NCBI GenBank assembly: GCA_037139415.1
Contig: JBAXGN010000011.1
Location: 1 to 64,000 of the forward strand
Reading direction: 5' to 3'
From: Verrucomicrobiota bacterium
Lineage (GTDB): Bacteria; Verrucomicrobiota; Verrucomicrobiia; Limisphaerales; Fontisphaeraceae
Length of the DNA stretch: 64,000 nt
Of this stretch, positions 1 to 9,367 are shown piece after piece (the stretch's first letter is position 1; each line of letters opens with the position of its first letter). The position numbers and the translations under genes are program-made. The notes under the pieces are model-generated. The model was given only the letters and a program-made list of their open reading frames with translations. It was not told the DNA's origin and ran no database searches.

Positions 1-18
1 CTGGTGTTCAAATTGGTA

Positions 19-1839
19 TCAAGCTAAATCTGGCAGATGCGGTGTTCTGAAGGTATGCACCCACACGAGATACTCGCCGCCCGCCGATAACTCGAAACGG
101 CACCGCGCCAATCCTTGATCCCGCCCGCCGCCGACTGGCACGCTGATACACTTGCCCGAGGCAATACTGGCGTCTGGGGTCACGGCCATCGGAGGAATCA
201 GGCGCATGGCGGACGCGTCAATCCTGACGATGCCCGGCTGGGTTTCCTTAAAGAGTGGCAGATCGTTGGCAATCAAAGCACCGGGCTTCAACACCAGCAG
301 CGGTGTTTTCGCATTCTGCGTTTCGGTGTCTTGCAGCGTAATGGTTTTGGCGATTTCCGCGTCGCCTTCCACCGCCATAAACGTTTTTGTGCCAGGGGGA
401 ATGAACGCGCGCCGAACCGTGATGGCTTGCGAGTTCATGAACCAGAGGACGGGGAAATCGCCTGTGCTTGCCGACGGACCAGTCAGCTCAAACGTTGCGT
501 TTTTAACATCATCGAGCACCAGCATGGGGCGCGCATCCTTTTCCCGATAGGAACAACGCAGGCCATTGACTTGCAGACCCGTCACATGCCGGCAATACAA
601 TCCGTAGGCCGGGAGCCGGCCAAACATCTGCGCCTCGGGGTAATGCTTGATCACCGTCTCATCAGGCACCTCGCGATCCACCAACTCACTGCCCCCGCCA
701 CCTTCATACTCGAGCGAGAGGTTGGACAGGCGGACGTTTTCCACGCAGTGACCAGGAATGCCGGTGATGGAGGATTCAAACATGGAGTTCACGGCAGTGA
801 TATTTTGCAGAACCACGTTGCGAATGGTTCCCGGCACTCTTGGCTCCACTTGCTGGGTTTTGCTGCTATTGCCGCCGCGATGTCCCAGCCGGATGAAAAT
901 CGGCGCCTTTAGGTTGTTCATGGTCAGGTTCGAGACCACGATGTTACTCAAGTGCGCGCCGTCCACCGACTCGATGGCAACACCTGCGAGGGTGCGCTCC
1001 AGCGGATTGGTCGAGGCGCTGTACAACTCGCAATCCCGGAAGGTGATATGGTCGAAATTATCATGGGTTTCCGTGCCGATCTTCAGTGCGTTGCAGGCGC
1101 TCCAGATGCGGCAGTTGGCCACCATGATATTACGCGACGGATGGGTATGCCCTGGCTCGGTGCTCTTAAGAACGACCCCGTCATCCCCCGTAATAATGTC
1201 GCATTCCTTGAGGGTGACATCCACGCTGGAATTGATATCTATGCCATCGGTGTTGGGACCATGGAGATAATTACGAATCGTGACGCGCTCGGCGGTTACT
1301 GCGGCACACCGCTGCAAATGCACGGTCCACGAGGGGGAATTGGTGAGCGTGATATTTCGCAGGGTTACATTGGTACAACGGGTGAGATGGATGAAGTTAG
1401 GGCGTTTGAGCGCCAGGTAATTGAATTGCGCCGTTCCGCGCCACGCCGAGTTGGAATACGTTTGCGCCTTCTTGACCCAAAAAGCGCTGCCCCGTCCGTC
1501 AATGGTTCCACCGCCCTCAATGGCAATGTCACTCGCACCAGTGGCCGAAAGCAGTTTTCCCGACGGATAATCATCCAAGCTGGTGCTGCCCAGCAGAGTC
1601 GCACCCGGCATCACTTTGAGCTTCACCCCGGATTTCAGGAGCAGAGAACCAGTCAGATATATCCCCTTGGGCACCACCACCTCGCCGCCGCCGGCGGCGG
1701 TACACGCATCAATGGCTTTTTGTAGTGCGACGGTATTCTTGGTGACACCGTCGCCCTTCGCTCCATGGAGGGTAACGTCAAATGGTGTGGCCGCAGTGAG
1801 TGCCAAGGCCGGTAAAAAAAACAACGCAAGGTGTCGCAT
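19..1839 (-). CDS. Secreted GH28-family polygalacturonase-like glycoside hydrolase
   Basis: A 606-residue protein with a short N-terminal signal peptide (about residues 1-17), followed by the start of a pectin-lyase beta helix (GAKGDG at 26-31) and a right-handed beta-helix body. The GH28 hallmark NTDGID is at 196-201 and GDDG at 218-221, supplying the expected catalytic aspartates (D198, D219, D220). The usual GH28 His-Gly motif that follows is not visible: the matching stretch reads ACNALKIGTE (about 248-257). Substrate specificity (polygalacturonan, rhamnogalacturonan or another pectic glycan) therefore cannot be fixed. Known family role: hydrolysis of pectic backbones outside the cytoplasm. 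The C-terminal roughly 150 residues form an accessory beta-rich region. The frame ends in TGA at 19-21, so the gene is complete. Confidence 0.85.
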   Translation of the reverse strand: MRHLALFFLPALALTAATPFDVTLHGAKGDGVTKNTVALQKAIDACTAAGGGEVVVPKGIYLTGSLLLKSGVKLKVMPGATLLGSTSLDDYPSGKLLSATGASDIAIEGGGTIDGRGSAFWVKKAQTYSNSAWRGTAQFNYLALKRPNFIHLTRCTNVTLRNITLTNSPSWTVHLQRCAAVTAERVTIRNYLHGPNTDGIDINSSVDVTLKECDIITGDDGVVLKSTEPGHTHPSRNIMVANCRIWSACNALKIGTETHDNFDHITFRDCELYSASTNPLERTLAGVAIESVDGAHLSNIVVSNLTMNNLKAPIFIRLGHRGGNSSKTQQVEPRVPGTIRNVVLQNITAVNSMFESSITGIPGHCVENVRLSNLSLEYEGGGGSELVDREVPDETVIKHYPEAQMFGRLPAYGLYCRHVTGLQVNGLRCSYREKDARPMLVLDDVKNATFELTGPSASTGDFPVLWFMNSQAITVRRAFIPPGTKTFMAVEGDAEIAKTITLQDTETQNAKTPLLVLKPGALIANDLPLFKETQPGIVRIDASAMRLIPPMAVTPDASIASGKCISVPVGGGRDQGLARCRFELSAGGEYLVWVHTFRTPHLPDLA

Positions 1840-1952
1840 ACGTGGTGCAATGCTAGAAGGAAAACGGAAGGCAACGCAAGCGCGGACACAGGCGTATCAA
1901 AAGTTTATTGGGACCTTGACAGAGTTAGGTGGAAGAATCATCGTCATTTTTA

Positions 1953-4900
1953 ATGAGCCATAATGCATATCAGTGTTTTGTAATCGTATCGCGTTGGCTG
2001 GTGCTGCTGCTCTTGGCATTGCCAATCACGGTGAGCGCCCAATACAATTACACTGTCACTGACGGCACAGTTACCATTACCGGGTACACTGGTCCTGGCG
2101 GAGATGTGGCCATCCCGAGCATCCTCAGTGGTTTGCCAGTCACCGACATTGGAGACCAGGCGTTCTATCACTGCGACCGCTTGATCAGCATCACGATCCC
2201 TAACAGTGTCACCAGCATTGGTTTCGCGGCGTTCCAAACATGCACCAACCTGACCAGCGTCATCATCCCCAACAGTGTTACTAACATCAGAGGCTGGGCG
2301 TTCAATCACTGTAGTAGGCTTACCAACGTCATGATCCCCAGCACTGTCAATAGCATCGAGGAAGCGGCGTTCGCTGGCTGCACCAGCCTGAACTCGATAA
2401 CGGTGAACCCGTTTAACCCTTTCTATAGTAGTGTGAATGGAGTCTTGTTCGACCAGAGCCAGACCACGCTCATCCAATGTCCGGGTGGCAAAACTGGAAG
2501 CTTCACTGTCTCGGACGGCGTCGCCAGTATTGCGGAATCGGCATTTACTTCGTGTGTCAACCTTACCAGCGTCACGATCCCCAGCAGCGTCACCAACATC
2601 GGGGACAGGACATTTTGGTTCTGTTCCAGACTCAGCACGATCACGGTGAATCCGCCCAACGCTTTCTATAGCAGTGTGAATGGAGTCTTGTTCGACCAAA
2701 GGCAGACCACGCTCATCCATTTTCCGGAGGGCAAAGCCGGCCGTTACACCGTCCCGGACGGCGTCACCAGCATTGCGGACTCGGCATTCCTAATCTGCAA
2801 TAATCTGACCAGTGTCACGATCCCCAGCAGCGTCACCAACATTGCGGAATCGGCGTTTGAATACTGCAATAACTTGGCCAATCTCGATCTCGGCATCGGT
2901 GTCACCAGCATCGGGAACGCGGCGTTCTATCGCTGCACCAGCCTGACAAACGTCATAATCCCTAGTAATGTTACCACCATTGGGACCCTCGCATTCTCTG
3001 GCTGCACCAGCCTGACGAGCGTCATTATTCCAAACCAGGTCGCTCACATTGGGCACGACGCATTCGGTTCATGCACTGGCCTGAACTCGATCACGGTGGA
3101 TCCGTTCAACGCCTTCTATAGCAGTGTGAATGGAGTCTTGTTCGACCAGAGTCAGACCACCCTAATCCAATGTCCAGGGGGCAAAGTCGGAGGCTATACC
3201 GTCCCCAATAGTGTCACCTACATTGAACTTCAAGCGTTCCGTTTCTGCACCAGCCTGGCCAGTATCACGCTCCCCAACAGCATCACCAGCATTGGTGCTT
3301 CGACGTTTCAAGACTGCCATAGCCTGACTAACGTCCTCATTCCAAACAGCGTCACCTTCATTGATGACGAGGCGTTCCGTTCCTGCTCCAACTTGGCCAG
3401 CATCACGCTCCCCAATAACGTCACCAGCATCGGGAACTCGGTATTTGCCGCTTGCGCCAGTTTGGCGGAAGTGTATTTCGAGGGCAACGCTCCCAACATA
3501 GGTACGGATGTATTTTCTGGTGACAACCACGCAACCATCTATTATTTGCCGGAGACCACGGGCTGGAGTTCGACATTGGGCGGACGTCCAACCGTGCTGT
3601 TGAGCCCGCACTCACGTCCGATCCTCATCCAAACTCCAGCGAATTTGATTTTGCGTCCGGGTGAAGTTGCGCAGTTCCAAGTACGAGCCTTCGGCACGGC
3701 TCCGCTCAATTACCGCTGGACCCGAAACAAGGTGACGATCCCCGGCGCCACCAATGCCAGCTATATCGTGAACCAGGTCAATGCCACTCATGCTGGCAAG
3801 TACCAGGTTATCGTTACCAATGCCTTGGGTAGTGCGACCAATGCATTCCCGGCGGTACTGACAGTGGATGGGGTTAAGCCCAAGTTGTTTTTCACCACCC
3901 CGCTGCCCAATACCCGTGTGAGTAATGACAGCATACAAGTCCTCGGGCGCGCTACGGATATTGGTGGTCCGTTGCAGACTGTTTATTGCCAAGTCAACCA
4001 TGGACCATGGCAAACCGCCAGTGGCACCACGAACTGGTCCGCGACCGCAGCCCATCTGGTGTCCGGCACGAATACAATCAACGTCTATGTTGCGGATGTG
4101 GCTGGGAATTTATCCCTCACCAATACCATGAAGGTGAATTACGTGTTAAGCGACCGATTAACAGTCCAGGTCGTGCCCAATCATGGCGGGACGGTGAGGC
4201 CCATCTTAAACGACCAAATTTTAGGAATCAGTAATCCGTACAGCATGGAGGCTACGGCAGCTTCGGGATTCATATTCTCCAACTGGGTGGGCAATGGTGT
4301 GGTGCTGACCAATCATCCCACCCTGCGGTTTACGATGATGTCCAATTTGGTGTTGACGGCCAATTTTGTCACGAACCGGTGGGTGGGTTTCAAAGGCGAC
4401 TATGTCGGCCTGTTTACGCCCACGAACCGGATGCCCGACGCCGCCAACTGTGGCCTGCTCAAAGTGACCATTACGGAGAAGCGCACTTTTACCGGTCAAC
4501 TGCTGTGCAAAGGAATGTCCATGGGGCTGGCTGGCAGCTTTGATGCGTTCGGACATAAGCTCTTGACGCTCACAGGACCGGGCCGGGCGCAATGGGTGGT
4601 GGACTTGTGGGTGGACTTTGACGGTCAGGAAGTCAGTGGCGCCATCCGTGAGGGCAATCTGTGGACTGCAAAGGTGGATGCCTATCGCAAAAAGACGAGT
4701 GTCGTAATGGTAAACTCCACCTTGGTGCTGGTGGCGGCGTCCACGAATATGCCAGCGGGTTATGGAGTGGCCACGGTGGTAGTTAATCCGGCAGGGACGG
4801 TTTCCATCGTCGGCAACCTGGGGGATGGCACGGCTTTGAACGTATCCCCGGCGGTGGTGGCTACGGCGGGTTATTGGCCAGTGTACGCGTCGCTGTACGG

Positions 4901-5396
4901 GAACCGGGGAATGGTGATTGGGTGGTTGAGCCCGACCAATGCGCATTTCAACCGGTTGTTCTGGCAGAAACCGGCGGGCGTGCCGAGCGCAGTGCATCGC
5001 GCGGGGTTTTCCGGCTGGCTGGAGGCGGCATTGACGGGCTATACAGCGGGAAACCACACCGCACCGGGTTGGCCGAATGGTGCGGCTGGAAAGCTCAACG
5101 TGGAGAATGGCAACGTACCGACAAATAGGACGTACGACGCGCAGATACAAATCATAAACAACTTGGCCAAGGCAACGGGCGGGGTATTGACCAACGTCAC
5201 GCTGACCATCAACGCGGCGAACGGAACGTTTCGCGGTGGGTTCAAGCACCCGGGCACACAACGCCCCACCACTTACAAAGGCGTCTTGGGCGGAGTAACG
5301 GGCACCAATGGGATAACGACGTTGGAAGGATTTGGTTGGTTTTTGGGAACTGACCAGAGCGGCAGCGTACGGTTGCAAGCGAACTTCGCAAAGTAA
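1953..5396 (+). CDS. Secreted BspA-type leucine-rich-repeat protein with Ig and InlB-like domains
   Basis: About 1,147 residues from the ATG at 1953; a GTG eight codons upstream (1929) is also in frame. A clear signal peptide ends near VSAQ. About 500 residues of BspA-type LRR_5 repeats follow (period about 23 residues, consensus like LTSVTIPSSVTNIGDAAF), interrupted by spacers reading FYSSVNGVLFDQ. Then come an Ig-like domain (roughly 560-640), a second Ig-like domain, an InlB-type B repeat (about 745-815) and a C-terminal module of about 330 residues beginning near GFKGDYVGLF, a type I associate with secreted verrucomicrobial proteins. LRR_5 proteins are known surface adhesins or binding proteins; the ligand here is unknown. 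It converges on the gene ending at 5519. A smaller relative of the giant LRR gene at 38-44.5 kb. Confidence 0.85.
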   Translation: MSHNAYQCFVIVSRWLVLLLLALPITVSAQYNYTVTDGTVTITGYTGPGGDVAIPSILSGLPVTDIGDQAFYHCDRLISITIPNSVTSIGFAAFQTCTNLTSVIIPNSVTNIRGWAFNHCSRLTNVMIPSTVNSIEEAAFAGCTSLNSITVNPFNPFYSSVNGVLFDQSQTTLIQCPGGKTGSFTVSDGVASIAESAFTSCVNLTSVTIPSSVTNIGDRTFWFCSRLSTITVNPPNAFYSSVNGVLFDQRQTTLIHFPEGKAGRYTVPDGVTSIADSAFLICNNLTSVTIPSSVTNIAESAFEYCNNLANLDLGIGVTSIGNAAFYRCTSLTNVIIPSNVTTIGTLAFSGCTSLTSVIIPNQVAHIGHDAFGSCTGLNSITVDPFNAFYSSVNGVLFDQSQTTLIQCPGGKVGGYTVPNSVTYIELQAFRFCTSLASITLPNSITSIGASTFQDCHSLTNVLIPNSVTFIDDEAFRSCSNLASITLPNNVTSIGNSVFAACASLAEVYFEGNAPNIGTDVFSGDNHATIYYLPETTGWSSTLGGRPTVLLSPHSRPILIQTPANLILRPGEVAQFQVRAFGTAPLNYRWTRNKVTIPGATNASYIVNQVNATHAGKYQVIVTNALGSATNAFPAVLTVDGVKPKLFFTTPLPNTRVSNDSIQVLGRATDIGGPLQTVYCQVNHGPWQTASGTTNWSATAAHLVSGTNTINVYVADVAGNLSLTNTMKVNYVLSDRLTVQVVPNHGGTVRPILNDQILGISNPYSMEATAASGFIFSNWVGNGVVLTNHPTLRFTMMSNLVLTANFVTNRWVGFKGDYVGLFTPTNRMPDAANCGLLKVTITEKRTFTGQLLCKGMSMGLAGSFDAFGHKLLTLTGPGRAQWVVDLWVDFDGQEVSGAIREGNLWTAKVDAYRKKTSVVMVNSTLVLVAASTNMPAGYGVATVVVNPAGTVSIVGNLGDGTALNVSPAVVATAGYWPVYASLYGNRGMVIGWLSPTNAHFNRLFWQKPAGVPSAVHRAGFSGWLEAALTGYTAGNHTAPGWPNGAAGKLNVENGNVPTNRTYDAQIQIINNLAKATGGVLTNVTLTINAANGTFRGGFKHPGTQRPTTYKGVLGGVTGTNGITTLEGFGWFLGTDQSGSVRLQANFAK

Positions 5397-5518
5397 AAAG
5401 CTGTTATCGCAAGCGATATTAGAGCTGATCACATTCCCGGATAGTGCTGCGTCCATGCCGATCAGACTACACCCCGATGGGTGCAATACCTTGAACCGAC
5501 TGTGGCGCCTACTAAAAG

Positions 5519-7156
5519 CTACGCCCGGCGTAATTGCGCGCGCCGCTCGTAAAACGCATCCTGATTGGCCTGCAGCGCGATTTCCGCGCTGCTGTAACGG
5601 TCGGCTGCCAGAAAAGCCCGCTTTTGTTCGGGCGTGGCCTGCGCGGGATTAAACATCCACAGCCAGTCGCGATAGCCAGTGGCCTCACGCACCACGGGGA
5701 ACACTCGGGCGTCCCAAAGCGAGTATTTATCCGCCGGAATGGCCGCCTCCCAAATATCCGCCGGCTCGGCTCCGACCGCCGCCAACCATTCCAGAATGGG
5801 TTGACCGCAAAAAGTGCCCTTGGCCACCGCAGGGTCTTTGAAGGTGTCGCCGATGCCGTGCGGGCGGATAAAAAATCCCGGTTGCTGAGAGCGGGAGAAT
5901 CCTTCCACCACATCCAGGCATTGCCCCGGCTGTAATTGCAACGGCGCAACGACATCAATGCCTACGACCACGTTATCGCCGGCGAGCGTCAGCAGTGCGT
6001 CGAGGCGGCAGCCCTCCACCCAGCAGTTTTTTCCCGTTACGCCGCCGCGTTCCTCCCGCGCGTTATTCAACAGCAGTTGGCCATCCGCCGGCAGGGTGCC
6101 GAGATCCTGCCGCACCAAGGTGTGGCCGGACTGAATCAATTGCCGGGTGGTGCCGAAATGCAGAAAGCTGCAACGCGAAAGCACTTGGGTCCGCAGCGGC
6201 ATCCGGTTTAAAATCGAGAACATGGCGGCCAGCAGCTCAGGTGCCCAGGCGGAACCGGCGCTTTTGGCTTGGGACCGGTGATGCGCCACGGTGGCATCCC
6301 GCCCCAGCGCACACAATACCTCGCGGTAAATATCCAGCCCCTGATTCATGACCGCCTGCTCCATGCGTGGCGAAAACGCCAGATGACCAGCGGCGTCAGC
6401 CTGCACTTCAAAGGCTTTCAACAACGCGGCGGCGGTGCTGCCATCAAAGCTCATCACGCCGATATCCAGCACGGACTTGCCAGCGTTATTGATCGCGCCC
6501 AGCCGGACCTGTTCCTCCGGCTTGGGTTTTTGCAGGTATAAACGGGTCGCCCCGTCCGGTTCCACACAGAAAACGCCGTGTTTGCTGGCGGCTTCCGGGG
6601 TGGCGTAGTCTCCCAAGGCAGTGATACCGCTGGGGGCAAGCCGAACCTCGCTGGCATCAAACTGGATCAAGGCGTCGCCGGAAGTCACCACCACTTGTCC
6701 GTCGCCAGCTCCATGATCGGGCAACGCGGCAAAAATAGGTAGTTGCCGATCAAACAGGCTCAACCCCAGAGCACTCTTGCTCTCGCCGGGCACCGGGACA
6801 AAAATTTTTCCGCACGGCCCATACGCAGGCAGCCGCCGGGAATCACCTCCGGCGTGAATGATGAGCACCCGCACCGCCTTGAGCAATCGCTCCACGCCGG
6901 TCCAATCGCCAAGGTTCACGCCGTACCGCTTCGCCTCCCGTTGGAGCACCTCGATCAGGCAAAACAGCGTGCTGCCGCCAGACCCAACGCGTTTGCCGCC
7001 GGGATCTGCCACCACGAGCGCGGTACCAATGGTGGGCAGCAGGCCCAACTGTTGCCGTAAGCTGAGCTGGGTGGTATAGGCGCGCGCCTGCAATTCATTG
7101 GAGGCCGTGACAATCAAATAGTCCCACGCGGGGGAGGTTGCTGCCGTGTTGCTCAT
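5519..7156 (-). CDS. L-fucose-1-phosphate guanylyltransferase-like protein (FKP N-terminal domain only)
   Basis: The frame is open to 7237, but the ATG at 7156 starts the recognisable domain (545 residues). The signature is DPGGKRVGSGGSTL followed by HAGGDSRRLPAYGPCGK, the nucleotide-binding region shared by mammalian FPGT and the N-terminal half of Bacteroides Fkp (PF07959 family). The C-terminal GHMP fucokinase domain of bifunctional Fkp is absent, because the protein ends after the beta-helix-like region (ending RRAQLRRA). Expected role: GTP plus L-fucose-1-phosphate to GDP-fucose, or a related sugar-phosphate nucleotidyl transfer, in the cytoplasm. No kinase partner lies next to it. It is transcribed divergently from an AraC regulator 189 bp away, which may control it. 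Confidence 0.75.
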   Translation of the reverse strand: MSNTAATSPAWDYLIVTASNELQARAYTTQLSLRQQLGLLPTIGTALVVADPGGKRVGSGGSTLFCLIEVLQREAKRYGVNLGDWTGVERLLKAVRVLIIHAGGDSRRLPAYGPCGKIFVPVPGESKSALGLSLFDRQLPIFAALPDHGAGDGQVVVTSGDALIQFDASEVRLAPSGITALGDYATPEAASKHGVFCVEPDGATRLYLQKPKPEEQVRLGAINNAGKSVLDIGVMSFDGSTAAALLKAFEVQADAAGHLAFSPRMEQAVMNQGLDIYREVLCALGRDATVAHHRSQAKSAGSAWAPELLAAMFSILNRMPLRTQVLSRCSFLHFGTTRQLIQSGHTLVRQDLGTLPADGQLLLNNAREERGGVTGKNCWVEGCRLDALLTLAGDNVVVGIDVVAPLQLQPGQCLDVVEGFSRSQQPGFFIRPHGIGDTFKDPAVAKGTFCGQPILEWLAAVGAEPADIWEAAIPADKYSLWDARVFPVVREATGYRDWLWMFNPAQATPEQKRAFLAADRYSSAEIALQANQDAFYERRAQLRRA

Positions 7157-7256
7157 AATAAAATCCGTGTCTTGTTGCTCATGTTCGTTTGTGTCGAGTC
7201 CCATGGACCCGTCAAACTTTGTCCTGACGTTTTTCAAAGTCTGTGGATATAGCGCA

Positions 7257-7270
7257 TTTCTTTCAAGAAA
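7257..7270. promoter_or_regulatory. Small inverted repeat in divergent promoter region
   Basis: TTTCTT and AAGAAA form a 6-bp dyad with a 2-nt spacer between the divergent fucose-phosphate gene and the AraC-type regulator. Its position fits an operator for autoregulation, but only one copy is seen and no promoter consensus is clear nearby. Confidence 0.25.
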
Positions 7271-7344
7271 TACATGGCCATCTTTGACTTTATGATGTTG
7301 TTTTTTGACCTGCCGTCTGTTAACTTAAACCCCGTACGCTGAGC

Positions 7345-8223
7345 ATGAAGACTAAGACCATCGCCAATCTCGATTTTCTATCGAAGCAGGTCCTCGAGGC
7401 CCGCCGGTATTACTTGAACCTGGACCCGCCCTCAACGACGCCGACGGCCGTGGTGTGCGGCGGCAGCGAACATTGCGAGCCGGAGTACCGCATCCGCCGT
7501 TCCGGTTTCCGGTATTACGGCCTGGAATTTGTGGCGCGCGGCGAGGGTGCGCTGGTGCTGGCGGGTCGCAAATACCGGCTGGTGCCCGGCATGGTGTTTG
7601 CCTATGGCCCCAAGGTGCCGCATGAAATTGTGAATGATCAGAAGTCGCCGATGGTCAAGTATTACGTGGATTTCGTTGGGAAACCAGCCTTACGCTTGCT
7701 GCAAGCCGGGCCGCTGGCGGGCTGGAAGGCCGCCCAAGTATCCGATCCGCAACAGATCTTCGAGATCTTTGAGTTGCTCCAGCGTAACGGCACTTCCATC
7801 AGCCGCCAAACCGGCGCGATTTGCGCCACCCTGCTCGAATTGCTGCTCCTCAAAGTCACCGAAAAAGCGGCGCCGGAATCCACCGGGGATTTGCGCACCC
7901 TCATCTCATACCAGCGTGCGCGCCAGTATCTTGAGCAGCATTACATGCGCCTTAAATCCGTGGAGGAAGTTGCGCAGGCGGTGCATCTGAATTTGTCTTA
8001 TCTCTGCCGCCTGTTCCGCCGCTACGACCAGGTGCCGCCCTATCAGCACCTGGTCCGGCTAAAAATGAATCGCGCGGCGGAAATGCTGCTCGAACCGGGC
8101 GTGCTGGTGAAACAGGTCTCCGAGGAACTGCAGTTTTCCGATCCCTATAATTTTTCCCGCAGCTTCAAATCCGTGTTTGGCATGTCACCCGAGAAATTCA
8201 TCCAGCGCGGGCGAAGAGACTGA
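7345..8223 (+). CDS. AraC-family transcriptional regulator with cupin sensor domain
   Basis: A 292-residue protein. Residues about 20-120 form a cupin-like ligand domain (RSGFRYYGLEFV, then YRLVPGMVFAYGPKVPHE, typical of the AraC_binding fold). The C-terminal 100 residues carry the double helix-turn-helix (ARQYLEQHYMRLKSVEEVAQ; then FSDPYNFSRSFKSVFGMSP, the conserved second HTH of the family). Known role: sugar-responsive DNA-binding activator or repressor in the cytoplasm. It is divergent from the fucose-phosphate guanylyltransferase-like gene, so regulation of that gene is a reasonable inference. The start is ATG with no strong Shine-Dalgarno sequence, as for many genes in this window. Confidence 0.9.
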   Translation: MKTKTIANLDFLSKQVLEARRYYLNLDPPSTTPTAVVCGGSEHCEPEYRIRRSGFRYYGLEFVARGEGALVLAGRKYRLVPGMVFAYGPKVPHEIVNDQKSPMVKYYVDFVGKPALRLLQAGPLAGWKAAQVSDPQQIFEIFELLQRNGTSISRQTGAICATLLELLLLKVTEKAAPESTGDLRTLISYQRARQYLEQHYMRLKSVEEVAQAVHLNLSYLCRLFRRYDQVPPYQHLVRLKMNRAAEMLLEPGVLVKQVSEELQFSDPYNFSRSFKSVFGMSPEKFIQRGRRD

Positions 8224-8225
8224 TA

Positions 8226-8262
8226 ATTGCGGATTGCGGAATTCGGATTGCGGAATAGCCAA
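8226..8262. repeat. Short degenerate ATTGCGGA/ATTCGGA repeat
   Basis: ATTGCGGATTGCGGAATTCGGATT followed by another TGCGGAAT lies between convergent genes. Related TTCGGAATTCGAAATCC strings occur at 13.1-13.3 kb and 23.33-23.37 kb, suggesting a dispersed noncoding repeat. Confidence 0.45.
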
Positions 8263-8285
8263 TTCCTGTGAGAGCTTCCGCGCGG

Positions 8286-9269
8286 TCACTGTCTTCGTTT
8301 TATCTCGAAGGTGCCTTCTTCACCAAGGGCGGATTTGAATCCGCCATCCTCGATCCATTGCTTTGCCGCCGCGTCCCCTTTTAAGTGGGCATCCCAAAAG
8401 GCGGTGGTACTCATCAGGATCAACTCATGAAAGACTGCATCTTTTGAGCGGAGACCCAGCAACCCGCTGCGCCCGCTAAAAACCATGTGGTCGCCGCCGG
8501 CAAGGATGAGCAAATATTGGTCGGCACCCGTGATGTGGTCAAAGGGGAATCGCCGCTGCTCCGGTTTGGTATCGCCAATCGGACTGTCATCTTTCGTGCC
8601 CGTGAGGTGATACACCGGCACAGTGATGCGGTCATACGACCGTTCTGCGTTTAAGCGGGGCACGGGCGCGCTCATGGCGATGGCGGCCTTGATGCGCGGC
8701 TCCTGGTATTTGTACTCCGCAACGCCAAAGCGCTGTCCCACGGTGGTCAGCGTCGTGTTCGCGCCAAAGGAATGCCCGGCCATGCCAATGCGATTGGTAT
8801 CAAGATGTTTTTCCAAGGGGCCGGGTTCGACTGCCAATTTGGCCAGTTGATCCAGCGCAAACGTCACGTCCACTGGCCGTGCAATGGCATTGCGCGGGTC
8901 GGCTGCCGCCGCCCGCATGCCGGCCATGCCGCCGGCTTTGCCGCGCCATACTCCGTCATCGCTGCCAGCATGTTGCAGGTGTACGCAGACATATCCGTGA
9001 CTGGCCCAATGTCGCCCCACGTATTCATAACCGTCGCGCGAACCGCCCAGTCCGTGCGAAAAAATGATTACCGGAAACAACCCATTGGTATTCGGGTAAT
9101 ATATCTTCACGGGCAATTCGCGCGTGCGGTTGGTGTCCTGCCACGCGGCCTTAAATACCCCTACCTCAAATGGCCCGGCAGTTTTTTTATATTCCGCTGC
9201 CCTGGCATGACTCGTTGCCAACGCCGTCAGCAGCAGCCATACCCAAATTTTGTTTAATGACCTGGTCAT
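8286..9269 (-). CDS. Secreted alpha/beta hydrolase (platelet-activating-factor acetylhydrolase / chlorophyllase-like)
   Basis: About 327 residues from the ATG at 9269 (the frame stays open to 9329, but the signal peptide MTRSLNKIWVWLLLTALA begins here). A GGAGGG lies 13 nt upstream. Alpha/beta-hydrolase landmarks are the oxyanion segment IIFSHGLGGSRDGYE, the nucleophile elbow GMAGHSFGANT with its serine, a downstream acid region (LTGTKDDSP) and a late histidine (AGGDHMVF). The family hydrolyses short-chain esters or lipids; several secreted relatives in polysaccharide-degrading bacteria are of unknown substrate. It stands alone, divergent from the signalling operon starting at 9368. Confidence 0.8.
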   Translation of the reverse strand: MTRSLNKIWVWLLLTALATSHARAAEYKKTAGPFEVGVFKAAWQDTNRTRELPVKIYYPNTNGLFPVIIFSHGLGGSRDGYEYVGRHWASHGYVCVHLQHAGSDDGVWRGKAGGMAGMRAAAADPRNAIARPVDVTFALDQLAKLAVEPGPLEKHLDTNRIGMAGHSFGANTTLTTVGQRFGVAEYKYQEPRIKAAIAMSAPVPRLNAERSYDRITVPVYHLTGTKDDSPIGDTKPEQRRFPFDHITGADQYLLILAGGDHMVFSGRSGLLGLRSKDAVFHELILMSTTAFWDAHLKGDAAAKQWIEDGGFKSALGEEGTFEIKRRQ

Positions 9270-9367
9270 CACGTCTAATGACCCTCCGCCAAGGAAACCG
9301 GTTACAGTGAAGAACCCTTTTTTATCCATTGCCCAGAGCGGGGGCTTGTCGCTATGCTGCCGGGACT

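Noticed and set aside
1950-2720. 256-codon frame antisense to the first LRR gene
   Set aside because: Same repeat-driven artefact as in the giant LRR gene.
2100-3480. Regular short repeats resembling a CRISPR array
   Set aside because: The period (about 69 bp) equals the 23-residue LRR unit and the sequence is an open coding frame with divergent repeats; no cas genes nearby.
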